A stretch of 10,754 nucleotides of DNA from an uncultured Erysipelotrichaceae bacterium (GCA_934699415.1 CAKUWO010000034.1:1-10754), one strand, 5' to 3'. Shown: positions 1-7,421, counted from the stretch's first letter. The notes: generated from the sequence alone by a model not told the origin. Program-made: numbers and translations.

Positions 1-80
1 TGATATGTATCTCAAACAGTGCTCATTTATGTTACCAAAAGGAGGATATAGTGTCAATGGATTTTTTTAAAAAATTGTAA
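1..80 (+). CDS. C-terminal end of a plus-strand protein, possibly an alpha/beta hydrolase (partial)
   Basis: The plus strand is open in frame 3 from the left edge to a TAA at 78-80, giving 25 codons whose upstream part lies outside the window. The visible tail contains NSAHL, then an acidic/basic stretch, then DFFKKL at the end. In alpha/beta hydrolases (proline iminopeptidase or MenH-like) the catalytic His sits in a similar 'SxH' context about 18-20 residues before a terminal 'FL' helix, so the match is suggestive. The gene would be convergent with smpB. An alternative is a tiny independent ORF from GTG at 51 or ATG at 57, since AAAAGGAGG lies just upstream at 37-45; it would encode only 7-9 residues. 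A stop-free run of 25 codons can also occur by chance, so confidence is moderate to low. Confidence 0.4.
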   Translation, partial: ICISNSAHLCYQKEDIVSMDFFKKL

Positions 81-160
81 GAAAATGATGAAATATTAAA
101 ACTAAACTATTAATACTGTTTTCTATCCTTATTTAATTGCCTTTTCTTGATATAGGCAAA

Positions 161-185
161 GAAAAAGTCTGCTTAAAAACAGACT
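161..185 (-). terminator. Intrinsic terminator after smpB
   Basis: On the minus strand a 6-bp perfect stem (AGTCTG/CAGACT, arms 180-185 and 166-171) with an 8-nt loop is followed by TTTTTC. The 5' arm begins at the second base of the smpB TAG stop (184-186). It ends the secG-rnr-smpB unit and shields it from the convergent gene on the left. The stem is short, so termination may be partial. Confidence 0.75.
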
Positions 186-630
186 AATATTTGACAGCTT
201 TTTCAATTTCGCGTTTCATTGAAGCAATTTTATCACTTTCTCTTTTATCGTAAAGATTCTTACCTTTAGCTAAAGCGATTTCTACTTTGGCTAAACCATC
301 TTTTAAATATAAACGTAATGGGACAATGGTATAGTTTTGAACTTTTGATTTGGTAAAAAGTTTGGTAATTTCTCTTTTATGTAATAAAAGTTTTCTTTCA
401 CGATCTTCATCATGATTAAAACGATTACCATGTGAATAAGCTGAAATATGCAAACCTTTTAAAATCGCTTCACCTTTGTAAAAAGAAATATAAGCATCAT
501 TAAAGGAAGCCTTGCCATTGCGTATAGACTTAATCTCGGTGCCGTATAATACAATGCCTGCTTCAATTGTATCTTCAATAAAATAATCATGTCGTGCCTT
601 GCGATTGTTTGCGATTTCTTTTATAGCCAT
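184..630 (-). CDS. smpB: SmpB, tmRNA-binding protein of trans-translation
   Basis: SmpB is a small cytoplasmic RNA-binding protein that delivers tmRNA to ribosomes stalled on broken mRNAs. The 148-residue product has the usual family length and hallmarks: NRKARHDY near residues 9-16, EAGIVLYGTEIKSIRNGKA around 23-41, an ERKLLLHKREI segment around 78-88, and the LAKGKNLYDKRE stretch before the helical C-terminal tail. The family usually reads GKK where this protein has GKN. ATG at 628-630 starts 1 nt after the rnr stop, and the Shine-Dalgarno AGAGGA lies within the last rnr codons, so translation is probably coupled to rnr. The tmRNA gene ssrA is often found just downstream in Gram-positive bacteria, but here a terminator and a convergent reading frame follow at once, so ssrA must lie elsewhere. 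Confidence 0.97.
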   Translation of the reverse strand: MAIKEIANNRKARHDYFIEDTIEAGIVLYGTEIKSIRNGKASFNDAYISFYKGEAILKGLHISAYSHGNRFNHDEDRERKLLLHKREITKLFTKSKVQNYTIVPLRLYLKDGLAKVEIALAKGKNLYDKRESDKIASMKREIEKAVKY

Positions 631-631
631 A

Positions 632-2668
632 TTAATCCTCTACTACTAATTTACGTCTTTTCTTTAATAAAGAGAAATCAATTGTTTTCTTTATTTTATC
701 AACATTTTTTACTTTGATATTAACAATATCACCGATATGATATGATATTTCGCCATCACTTAACCCGCCGTCTTCTGTTAATTCAAAGAAGGTAGTCATA
801 CTTTTTAGGGGAATTAAACCCTCTACAGTATTATCAAGACGTACAAAGAAGCCAAATGATGTGATAGCACTGATTTGGCCTTCATATTTATCACCGATAT
901 GTTTCATCATATAAAGACATTTAAGATATTGTTCAACATCTCTTTCTGCCTGAACAGCTCTCTGCTCACCTATATTAGATTTATCAGCATAATATTCAGC
1001 CTTTTTCTTCTCATTGGCATGCTCCTCCATATCCTTAAAGATATATGTATGAAGCATTCTATGGACAAATAAATCAGGGTAGCGGCGAATAGGAGATGTG
1101 AAATGACAATATTCGCTGCGTGAAAGGGCATAATGACCATCACATTTAGTTCCATATAAAGCTTTCGCCATTGAGCGTAACATCATTTCAGAAATAGCAG
1201 GTAATTCTTTCTTGTCTTTAAAGAAAGCTAGACATTCTTCAAGCTCTTTAGGGGTGATATCATCATCATTTTCAAAATGATATCCAGACATTGATACTAA
1301 ATTTAAGAAATTAGTTAATTTATCTGCTTTAGGGAAATCGTGGTTACGATATAAAGCTGGAATATCATTTTTATTAAGTGTCTCTGCAACTGCCACATTA
1401 GCTTCAATCATAAACATTTCAATCAATCTTTCAGCTTCTTTGGTATTGCGCTTTTTGATATCTACTACTTTATTGCCACTCATGACGAAGATTGGTTCTT
1501 GATCCTCAAATGATATCGTTCCTCTTGCTTCGCTTTTCTCTTCCAACAACAAGGAAAGCTCATAAGCATCGGTTAACATCTTAAAGAGATCTTCCCTTTT
1601 CTTCTCGCCTTCAAGATAATCATTCACAAAATCATAAGTTAAACGATATTTAGATTTAATTAATGCTGGATATAAAAGATAAGATAGACGATTACCGTCT
1701 TTATCAAAAATAATTTCAGCAGTGATAGTAGGTCTTAACTCACCCGGATTTAATGAGCATAAGTCATTGGATAATCTTTCTGGAAGCATTGGCGAAACAT
1801 ATTGTGGAAAATAGACCGAAGTTCCTCTTTCAATTGCCTCGGCATCAATTAAAGAACCTTCTTTTACATAATGTGCTACATCGGCAATATGGACAAATAA
1901 ACGATATTTGTTACGATCTTTAATTAAAGATATCGCATCATCAAAGTCTCTTGAATCATTGCCATCAATTGTTACTGTTAATAAATCACTTAAGTCTTTA
2001 TAACCTTTAAAAATATCTTTATTAACTTCGCCATCAAGCGCATAAACAGCCGTTTCTAAACGCTCTGGGAATTCCATTTTTACTCCATCGACATAAGCAA
2101 TACTTCTAAGAGTGGTATAATAATTACCAGTTTTACCTAATACTTTATTAATTCTAATTTCTTGTTTCTCATAGGATGTAATTTCTGCTGCTACTACAAG
2201 ATATGGCTCAATTGCAAATTTCTTAAGATTGATAACTTTAAAACCAGCTGGTAAATCGATATCAGCTTTAAAATAGTAACCTTTTTTATTCTTAAGAATA
2301 CTGCCAGTAAGATTTTTAATCGCATGGCTTTTAACTTTAATGACTTTATCATTGTCGACATATACTTCATCTTTATTAAGACAATGCATTGCACGATGAT
2401 TTTTGATATCTCTTTTTTCTAAAGTATCTTTGATCGTTACATATGCAGTATGGTTACGTCTAATAGTCAAAATGCCAATTTCATATATCGAAGCCAAAGC
2501 TAATCGATGGTCCTTTAAAAAGACGATTATGCCTTCTTCTTTAAGTTCCTCAATCGCCTGGTTATAAGTTTTGATGTCTTTAGAATCCAATTTTAATGAA
2601 GTGGTTAGAGCTTCTTCATCAATTGGGCCTTTAGTTTCTTTTAAATATTGAATAATTTTCTCTTTCAT
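632..2668 (-). CDS. rnr: Ribonuclease R (3'-5' exoribonuclease)
   Basis: RNase R is a processive hydrolytic 3'-5' exoribonuclease that degrades structured RNA in mRNA and rRNA quality control. The ATG at 2668 gives 678 residues. An N-terminal winged-helix-like segment (about 1-65) precedes divergent cold-shock-type domains (about 65-225). The RNB catalytic domain follows, with motif TIDGNDSRDFDDA carrying the four metal-binding aspartates D235, D241, D243 and D244, and HFTSPIRRYPDL around 522-533. An S1 domain (about 593-668) ends the protein. The frame extends upstream to a TTG at 2683, but that codon overlaps the ribosome binding site. AAAGGAGG is 4 nt from the ATG at 2668 and only 1 nt from the ATG at 2671, so 2668 is preferred. 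Only about 10 residues follow the S1 domain, so the long lysine-rich tail of many RNase R proteins is absent. The gene lies between secG and smpB. Confidence 0.96.
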   Translation of the reverse strand: MKEKIIQYLKETKGPIDEEALTTSLKLDSKDIKTYNQAIEELKEEGIIVFLKDHRLALASIYEIGILTIRRNHTAYVTIKDTLEKRDIKNHRAMHCLNKDEVYVDNDKVIKVKSHAIKNLTGSILKNKKGYYFKADIDLPAGFKVINLKKFAIEPYLVVAAEITSYEKQEIRINKVLGKTGNYYTTLRSIAYVDGVKMEFPERLETAVYALDGEVNKDIFKGYKDLSDLLTVTIDGNDSRDFDDAISLIKDRNKYRLFVHIADVAHYVKEGSLIDAEAIERGTSVYFPQYVSPMLPERLSNDLCSLNPGELRPTITAEIIFDKDGNRLSYLLYPALIKSKYRLTYDFVNDYLEGEKKREDLFKMLTDAYELSLLLEEKSEARGTISFEDQEPIFVMSGNKVVDIKKRNTKEAERLIEMFMIEANVAVAETLNKNDIPALYRNHDFPKADKLTNFLNLVSMSGYHFENDDDITPKELEECLAFFKDKKELPAISEMMLRSMAKALYGTKCDGHYALSRSEYCHFTSPIRRYPDLFVHRMLHTYIFKDMEEHANEKKKAEYYADKSNIGEQRAVQAERDVEQYLKCLYMMKHIGDKYEGQISAITSFGFFVRLDNTVEGLIPLKSMTTFFELTEDGGLSDGEISYHIGDIVNIKVKNVDKIKKTIDFSLLKKRRKLVVED

Positions 2669-2672
2669 CATT

Positions 2673-2680
2673 CCTCCTTT
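2673..2680 (-). promoter_or_regulatory. Ribosome binding site that decides the rnr start
   Basis: AAAGGAGG on the minus strand lies 4 nt before ATG 2668 and 1 nt before ATG 2671. It also falls inside the extra codons of the longer TTG-initiated frame, which excludes that start and favours ATG 2668. Confidence 0.8.
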
Positions 2681-2681
2681 C

Positions 2682-2710
2682 AAATAAAAATGGGACCTTA
2701 ATTAGCCCCA
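2682..2710 (-). terminator. Terminator-like hairpin between secG and rnr (possible attenuator)
   Basis: On the minus strand TGGGGC (2710-2705) can pair with GTCCCA (2696-2691), with one G-T wobble and a short A/T loop. TTTTTATTT (2690-2682) follows directly. The 5' arm is the last two sense codons of secG, before its TAA. A full stop here would separate rnr-smpB from the secG promoter, and no other promoter is obvious in the 33-nt gap, so partial read-through is more likely. The fold is inferred by eye. Confidence 0.5.
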
Positions 2711-2920
2711 AATACGAATCGCTATTACTAAAGCGAAAAAGAGAATTCCTAATACTAATGTAGCATTAGAGATAAACTTTTCTGGTCCTCTCTCTTTTGA
2801 ATAAGAGAATAGGTCAAGGTTTCCTGAACCAGTGAAAGCACTTAAACCTTCTGATTTTCCACTTTGAAGTAATGAAAGCAATATCAGTAAAACGGCAACA
2901 ATTAAAAGTAATACGTTCAT
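2702..2920 (-). CDS. secG: SecG, protein translocase subunit
   Basis: SecG is the small auxiliary subunit of the SecYEG channel and aids SecA-driven export across the cytoplasmic membrane. The 72-residue product has the typical length and layout. A first membrane helix (about residues 2-18) is followed by the conserved loop LLQSGKSEGLS with a downstream FTGSGN, then a short basic/acidic stretch and a second helix (about 50-70). ATG at 2918-2920 has AGGGGT 7 nt upstream. A good promoter lies just before it, overlapping the end of the GH9 gene, and rnr and smpB follow in the order common in Bacillota. Confidence 0.95.
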   Translation of the reverse strand: MNVLLLIVAVLLILLSLLQSGKSEGLSAFTGSGNLDLFSYSKERGPEKFISNATLVLGILFFALVIAIRIWG

Positions 2921-2944
2921 ATTAATACCCCTAAAATCTTTTTC

Positions 2945-2973
2945 ATTCTATATGTTTTCTATCTATTCGTCAA
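2945..2973 (-). promoter_or_regulatory. Sigma-A-type promoter for secG-rnr-smpB
   Basis: The minus strand reads TTGACG (2973-2968), a 17-nt spacer, then TAGAAT (2950-2945). Each hexamer matches the consensus at 5 of 6 positions and the spacing is optimal. Transcription would start near 2938, leaving a leader of about 18 nt that contains the secG Shine-Dalgarno site. The -35 element lies in the last codons of the GH9 gene and the spacer covers its stop codon. Confidence 0.7.
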
Positions 2974-5061
2974 ACCTTGAAGGAAAGATAAAGCAAGAAT
3001 ATACGCTCCATTATAATGAATCGCTACTTCATTTGTGGAATAAGATGCAAAAGTCATTGAATATCTTTTTGCGATTGGTGTCTCATCATTAATCCGATCA
3101 TCATTAATACCATCACTTAAATTTTGATCAACGCCACCGACTAATGCTCCATCTGTAACACTATCTTTTAAATAAGCAATGCGATGATGATAAATATTAG
3201 GACTATAAAAGCCAACACCGGTCTCAAAACAAATGCCTAGACAATTTTGACCTAAAAGATAATTAAGCTCATATGATGCGTAATTAAGGAATGCTTTATT
3301 GCCTGTAAATAAATAAGCCATCTCAAGGTTAAACATATCTTCAGCTACATGCATATTGCTGCCCCAAGTATAGCTCGTATATGGATAAGGATAGTTATTA
3401 TCTCTTAAATAATAAATTGAAGAATAGGCTTTATCAGTTACTTCTTTAAGCATATCTTCATAAAAGCTATCATGTTTAACATTAGCCAATAAGAGATATA
3501 GGCCATAGTCTTTAACTGATGCTGCATCACTTCCTTTTAAATCTTCTTTATAATATAAATTTTTAGCTAACTTCAATGCTTCATCATCTTTTGTTAGGGC
3601 ATAAATACCAGCATAAGCAAAGAATCTTTCATCAGCTTCATTTTTATCAAGATAATCACCGGAAGTAAAACCATCAGGATTAGATTCGATAGCTTTAAGT
3701 GAGTTACCTTTAATTGCCTCATATCCTTTTAAAGCTCTTTCTTTAAGCAAAGATGCATAATCTTTATCATATTGCTCATAAACAATAGAAGCTAACGAAA
3801 TAGCTCCTACAAATGATGACGTTGTAAGAGTGCTTTCAGATAATAAATATAAGGTTGCATCATCATCTTCAGGCATGATTAAAGAAGGGAAATCTTTTGT
3901 TGTAACTTTACGATAGACATAACCATTACTCTTTTGCATCTTTAAAAGCCATTCAATCTCTTGTCTTGCTTCATCTAAAATATCAGGGATACCATTTGAT
4001 GATTCAGGAATATTTAAATCATCAGCAGATGACGGATTGATTAATTGCGCTAATAAGACGCCTGTTAAAGCTTTAACTCCTGTTTGAACATAACGTCCAT
4101 AATCCCCCGCATCATGCCATCCGCCTCTTGTATCGATATAAGTATCTGATAAGGTAGTATAAAGTTTACTATCAACATCATGACATTTAGCATGAGCAAA
4201 TGCCCCAAATTGTTCCTCGCTTAAATTAGTGCCACATCTTTGAGATGTGAGGAAACGAATAGCTTTATCATAAGCATTTTTATAGACATCATCATTAACC
4301 TTAAAAGGATAAGATTGGCTACCAAATTCTGTTTCTAAATAATATTCTCCTTCTTTCTTAAAATCACTAAAATCTAAGAAATAATTATATTCACCACTTT
4401 TCTTATCTTCTTTAGGATTTAAGAAACGACCACGGTATTTAATTTCATCAGTATTGGCATCCTTTAGATAAAAAATATCTCCACCATATTGAGCTAGGGT
4501 AGCTGTTTTAAAATCTTCTTTTAAATATCCTTCTTGATTAGCTCTAATACCATATGACTTATTATTGGATGAAACTTCAAGGTCTCCTAAAATAACTTTA
4601 CCTTTATTGATACTAAAAGAAATAATTGCATCATAATCTGTTGCTTCGTTATATTCAAAATCAAATTGATAAGTCGTTTTATTCTCATCAATTGTTAAAA
4701 CCTTTTGGTAATTGATGGTTGGCCCATTGATATTAAAAATTAATTCTGTAATGTCAGATGAATAAGCACTAAAAGAAATATCAATTGTCGTGCCTTGGCT
4801 TAATTTAATACCACTTGTTGTTGTAATAGAAGATAAAGTATCACTATTATTTACTAGTACTTTTTCTAAAGAATCATTGTAAGTATATGAAAGACCTTGC
4901 CAGTTATTAACGGCTTCACTTTTAAAAGAAGGAACATTATATTCTTTCTTAATTGAAGCATTTGATTCGCTTGGCATAGGACTATTAGTAGGATTATTTA
5001 GTGTAGCAGTATTACAGGCACATAAAGTAACCATTAATAAACATAATAAAAACTTTGTCAT
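2959..5061 (-). CDS. Secreted lipoprotein glycoside hydrolase family 9 (endoglucanase-like)
   Basis: GH9 enzymes are inverting hydrolases, mostly cutting beta-1,4-glucan (cellulose, related glucans). The 700-residue product starts with a very short signal peptide ending in lipobox LCAC, with lipidation predicted at C16, so it should be anchored outside the membrane. A Ser/Pro/Asn linker precedes a beta-rich module (about 45-165) resembling CBM4/9-type carbohydrate-binding jelly rolls. Next is the Ig-like CelD N-terminal domain (about 169-254, from YGIRANQEGYL) and the catalytic (alpha/alpha)6 domain (about 258-700). GGWHDAGDYG at 313-322 holds the nucleophilic-water Asp pair D317/D320, HHR is at 625-627, and NEVAIHYN at 677-684 holds the proton donor E678. 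In the second GH9 signature the usual Asp is Met669. No Shine-Dalgarno site is seen; TATAAT ends 6 nt before ATG. No terminator separates it from secG. The exact substrate cannot be told from sequence. Confidence 0.92.
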   Translation of the reverse strand: MTKFLLCLLMVTLCACNTATLNNPTNSPMPSESNASIKKEYNVPSFKSEAVNNWQGLSYTYNDSLEKVLVNNSDTLSSITTTSGIKLSQGTTIDISFSAYSSDITELIFNINGPTINYQKVLTIDENKTTYQFDFEYNEATDYDAIISFSINKGKVILGDLEVSSNNKSYGIRANQEGYLKEDFKTATLAQYGGDIFYLKDANTDEIKYRGRFLNPKEDKKSGEYNYFLDFSDFKKEGEYYLETEFGSQSYPFKVNDDVYKNAYDKAIRFLTSQRCGTNLSEEQFGAFAHAKCHDVDSKLYTTLSDTYIDTRGGWHDAGDYGRYVQTGVKALTGVLLAQLINPSSADDLNIPESSNGIPDILDEARQEIEWLLKMQKSNGYVYRKVTTKDFPSLIMPEDDDATLYLLSESTLTTSSFVGAISLASIVYEQYDKDYASLLKERALKGYEAIKGNSLKAIESNPDGFTSGDYLDKNEADERFFAYAGIYALTKDDEALKLAKNLYYKEDLKGSDAASVKDYGLYLLLANVKHDSFYEDMLKEVTDKAYSSIYYLRDNNYPYPYTSYTWGSNMHVAEDMFNLEMAYLFTGNKAFLNYASYELNYLLGQNCLGICFETGVGFYSPNIYHHRIAYLKDSVTDGALVGGVDQNLSDGINDDRINDETPIAKRYSMTFASYSTNEVAIHYNGAYILALSFLQGLTNR

Positions 5062-5067
5062 GGTTTA

Positions 5068-5073
5068 ATTATA
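5068..5073 (-). promoter_or_regulatory. -10 element abutting the GH9 start (leaderless mRNA predicted)
   Basis: A perfect TATAAT on the minus strand ends 6 nt before the ATG at 5061, so transcription should begin at or beside the start codon. The hexamer 17 nt upstream (AGTCTC) lies in the preceding terminator stem and is a poor -35. No Shine-Dalgarno sequence is present. Confidence 0.55.
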
Positions 5074-5080
5074 CTATCTC

Positions 5081-5110
5081 AAAAAGAAAAGAGACTTGTT
5101 AGTCTCTTTT
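5081..5110 (-). terminator. Intrinsic terminator after the ABC ATPase gene
   Basis: A perfect 10-bp stem on the minus strand, AAAAGAGACT (5110-5101) with AGTCTCTTTT (5096-5087), has a 4-nt loop and is followed by CTTTTT. The 5' arm begins at the second base of the ATPase TAA stop. It separates the VanY/PASTA/ABC operon from the GH9 gene. Confidence 0.9.
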
Positions 5111-5783
5111 AGATGTTGTTTAGTTTGCCGTCTTTAAGTAAAAGTCTTTGGTCACTCATTGCTGATACAACATCAGAGTGTGTTACAACAATTACCGTTT
5201 TGCCATAGTCATGAGCTAATTCTTTAAAGACATCAATGATTTCTTTTTCGGTTGCAGTATCAAGGTTACCAGTAGGCTCATCGGCAAAGATAAGGTCCAC
5301 ATTGGATGCTAAAGATCTTGCAATAGCTACACGTTGCTGTTCACCACCTGATAATTGTCCTACCAAACGATTAGCTTTAGTTTCAACAATACCAAACTTC
5401 TTTAAAAGATTATAAGCTACCATCTTCTTATCTTTAGGAAGTTCGTTATCAGTTTCGCTCATTGCCAACATAACATTTTCAAGAGCTGTCATATATGAAA
5501 TAAGGTTATATTGTTGGAAAACGACAGCTATCTTATTACGACGATATTTATATAAACCAATCTTATCGACATCTTCACCATTAAAATAAATCTTGCCACT
5601 TTTAGCAGTATCTAATCCAGCAATAATTGATAAAAGAGTCGTTTTACCACTACCTGATGGGCCAAGAATAGTATAGAACTTACCAGATTCAAAGGAATAT
5701 GAAAGGTCTTTTAAGATACTTCTTTCATAGCCACCATCGATGTAGGAATAGTTCAGATTTTCTAAACGTAAGATTTCAGACAT
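5109..5783 (-). CDS. ABC transporter ATP-binding protein (MacB/LolD/FtsE-type)
   Basis: This cytoplasmic ATPase would power the permease encoded immediately upstream. The 224-residue protein carries every nucleotide-binding motif: Walker A GPSGSGKTT (41-49), Q-loop Q90 in VFQQYNL, signature LSGGEQQR (144-151), Walker B LIFADEP (164-170) and H-loop H202. Length and the QQYNL...LTALENV-type region fit the MacB/LolD/FtsE subfamily, which pairs with FtsX-like permeases. ATG at 5783 follows AAGGAGGT by 4-5 nt, 10 nt after the permease stop, so translation is probably coupled. It is the last gene of the operon, with a strong terminator starting in its stop codon. Whether it drives export, import or mechanotransmission is not shown by its sequence. 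Confidence 0.95.
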   Translation of the reverse strand: MSEILRLENLNYSYIDGGYERSILKDLSYSFESGKFYTILGPSGSGKTTLLSIIAGLDTAKSGKIYFNGEDVDKIGLYKYRRNKIAVVFQQYNLISYMTALENVMLAMSETDNELPKDKKMVAYNLLKKFGIVETKANRLVGQLSGGEQQRVAIARSLASNVDLIFADEPTGNLDTATEKEIIDVFKELAHDYGKTVIVVTHSDVVSAMSDQRLLLKDGKLNNI

Positions 5784-5793
5784 GATGACCTCC

Positions 5794-7410
5794 TTAGTTC
5801 TGATTCATTAAAATTTGTTTTGGATTATATCTCATAATCATGAGAGAAGGGATAATAGTTGATACTAAGACAATGCCAAGACCAACAATATAGATTTCGC
5901 CAATAATAAGTGGTGAGATGCTTACACGATACTCAGAAACAATATCATCAAGGGTAACATCTGTTGTATAGTTATCATCCCAGATACCAGGGTAATAACC
6001 CGTATCGAAATTATTATTTTGATCTGAATTAACATCACTTGCGGAAAGTTGATATTCAAGAACTGTTTCACCAACTTTTGAAGCTACAGCAGAACCTGAA
6101 ATAACAGCTAAAGAGAAACCTAAAATAGCAACAATTGCAAGTTCAGTGAAGAATTGTAAGACAACTTTCATCTTAGATGCTCCGACCGATAATAAAACCC
6201 CAATTTCATATTCTCTTGTTTTTAATGTTAAAGCTGTAACAAGAGTAATAATTACAACAGCATTAATGACAACTAACCAAACAATAAAGTTAGAATAAAG
6301 GCTTAATGTATCAAGAGGTTTAGCTAAACGCTGGAATTCTTCATTATTAGCACTTAATTTTCTAAATTGTGGAAGATCACCACTATGGTCTTTAACAAAA
6401 GAATCTACTTCAAGTGGATCATTTAATAATAAAGTAATCTTGTCTGAAGAAGTCTGGTTATCGATGCTTGGACGGTTATCTGGATTTTGATAATATTCAT
6501 TCTCAGGTTCTAATTGCGCTCTATTATCAAAGTACTTCTGTGCTGATACAAGAATTTTATCAACATATGCAGAAGCAGGCATTAAGAAGACATTATCATA
6601 GTTTTCATATGGTGAAATCCAATCAAAGTTAGGGCTATTAGGTGTAACTTGTTTGTTGTGAGAGAATGTGCCAATAACTTCAAGTTCTAAAGTAACATCA
6701 TCAATTGTAATACCAGCTGAACCATAATATCCTTTAGAATCTTTAATTTCATTAGGATTTGTTAAATATACTTTGAAACGACTACCAATAGTTAAGCCAT
6801 TAGCAGCAGCAAAAGCGTCAGATACTAAAGTTACATTAGCTTTATTATTAATTTCTTCTTGAGTATAGAAACGCCCTGATGTGATTTTAAAGTCACCATC
6901 AACAAGTTCAATCATATTAGGGAAATAGTTGGCTTTCATACTGAAACTTGGACCAAAGTCTTCATAACAATATTCTTCACCTTCTTCATTATAGCTACAT
7001 GATGTACCTGAATTATTTTCTTCTTGCTTATTGCCAATATGAACAAAGTCAGCATCATCTGATTTATAGAATTGACTAGTTACAATAGCATTAGCGGTTT
7101 TAACACGCTCATCATCAAGGAATTTACTAACTTCCGCTGTTTTAACAGATGGATAATTTCTATAAAATGCATCTAATTCATCTTGATCAGTGATGGAATC
7201 AGTATATTCTCTAATTGCATCATAATCGATTTCATAGCTAACAACGGCTCTCATCTTTTGACGAGTAAGTGTTTTAGCAGATGTTGCAGCTTGCGAAACA
7301 CCTAAACCGATAATAACAAAGTTACCAATCACAAAGAATGTAATTAATAAGAGAATGCTTTTAGTTTTCTTACGGCTTATGTTTGCAAGGGCTCTTTGAA
7401 AGAAATTCAT
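5794..7410 (-). CDS. ABC transporter permease, MacB/FtsX family
   Basis: This 538-residue membrane protein has the four-helix MacB/FtsX plan: TM1 about 18-40, a large extracellular domain about 41-372, TM2 about 374-396, TM3 about 417-441 and TM4 about 500-522. The conserved cytoplasmic coupling region KTREYEIGVLLSVGASK follows TM2, and the C-terminus ends in the family-like RYNPKQIL. MacB-type complexes commonly couple cytoplasmic ATP hydrolysis to movement of the extracellular domain instead of passing substrate through the membrane. Two extracellular cysteines, C138 and C148, could form a disulfide. The TM3-TM4 loop of about 57 residues is long and rich in Asp and Asn. ATG at 7408-7410 follows AAAGGAGG, which overlaps the stop codon of the PASTA gene. 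The substrate is unknown; Vex-type peptide exporters are a possible relative. Confidence 0.9.
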   Translation of the reverse strand: MNFFQRALANISRKKTKSILLLITFFVIGNFVIIGLGVSQAATSAKTLTRQKMRAVVSYEIDYDAIREYTDSITDQDELDAFYRNYPSVKTAEVSKFLDDERVKTANAIVTSQFYKSDDADFVHIGNKQEENNSGTSCSYNEEGEEYCYEDFGPSFSMKANYFPNMIELVDGDFKITSGRFYTQEEINNKANVTLVSDAFAAANGLTIGSRFKVYLTNPNEIKDSKGYYGSAGITIDDVTLELEVIGTFSHNKQVTPNSPNFDWISPYENYDNVFLMPASAYVDKILVSAQKYFDNRAQLEPENEYYQNPDNRPSIDNQTSSDKITLLLNDPLEVDSFVKDHSGDLPQFRKLSANNEEFQRLAKPLDTLSLYSNFIVWLVVINAVVIITLVTALTLKTREYEIGVLLSVGASKMKVVLQFFTELAIVAILGFSLAVISGSAVASKVGETVLEYQLSASDVNSDQNNNFDTGYYPGIWDDNYTTDVTLDDIVSEYRVSISPLIIGEIYIVGLGIVLVSTIIPSLMIMRYNPKQILMNQN

Positions 7411-7421
7411 ATTTTCCTCCT

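Noticed and set aside
51..80. A 7-9-residue peptide ORF after AAAAGGAGG at the left edge
   Set aside because: The same frame is open to the window edge with a hydrolase-like tail, so it is more simply the end of a longer gene; the Shine-Dalgarno match is also what Lys-Glu-Asp codons produce.
137..159. Second inverted repeat left of the smpB terminator (TTGCCT/AGGCAA, 11-nt loop)
   Set aside because: Neither strand has a T-run after it, so it is not a convincing terminator; it may be chance in AT-rich DNA.
875..1155. Short open frames on both strands overlapping rnr
   Set aside because: They lie across conserved RNB domain codons of rnr and have no ribosome binding site or family features.
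2194..2394. 66-codon minus-strand frame overlapping rnr out of frame
   Set aside because: It shares sequence with the rnr cold-shock-like region and shows no independent start signal.
5109..7410. Bacitracin-type BceAB or FtsEX assignment for the ABC pair
   Set aside because: The permease has four predicted helices, not the ten of BceB, and its ectodomain is much larger than that of FtsX; no two-component genes adjoin.
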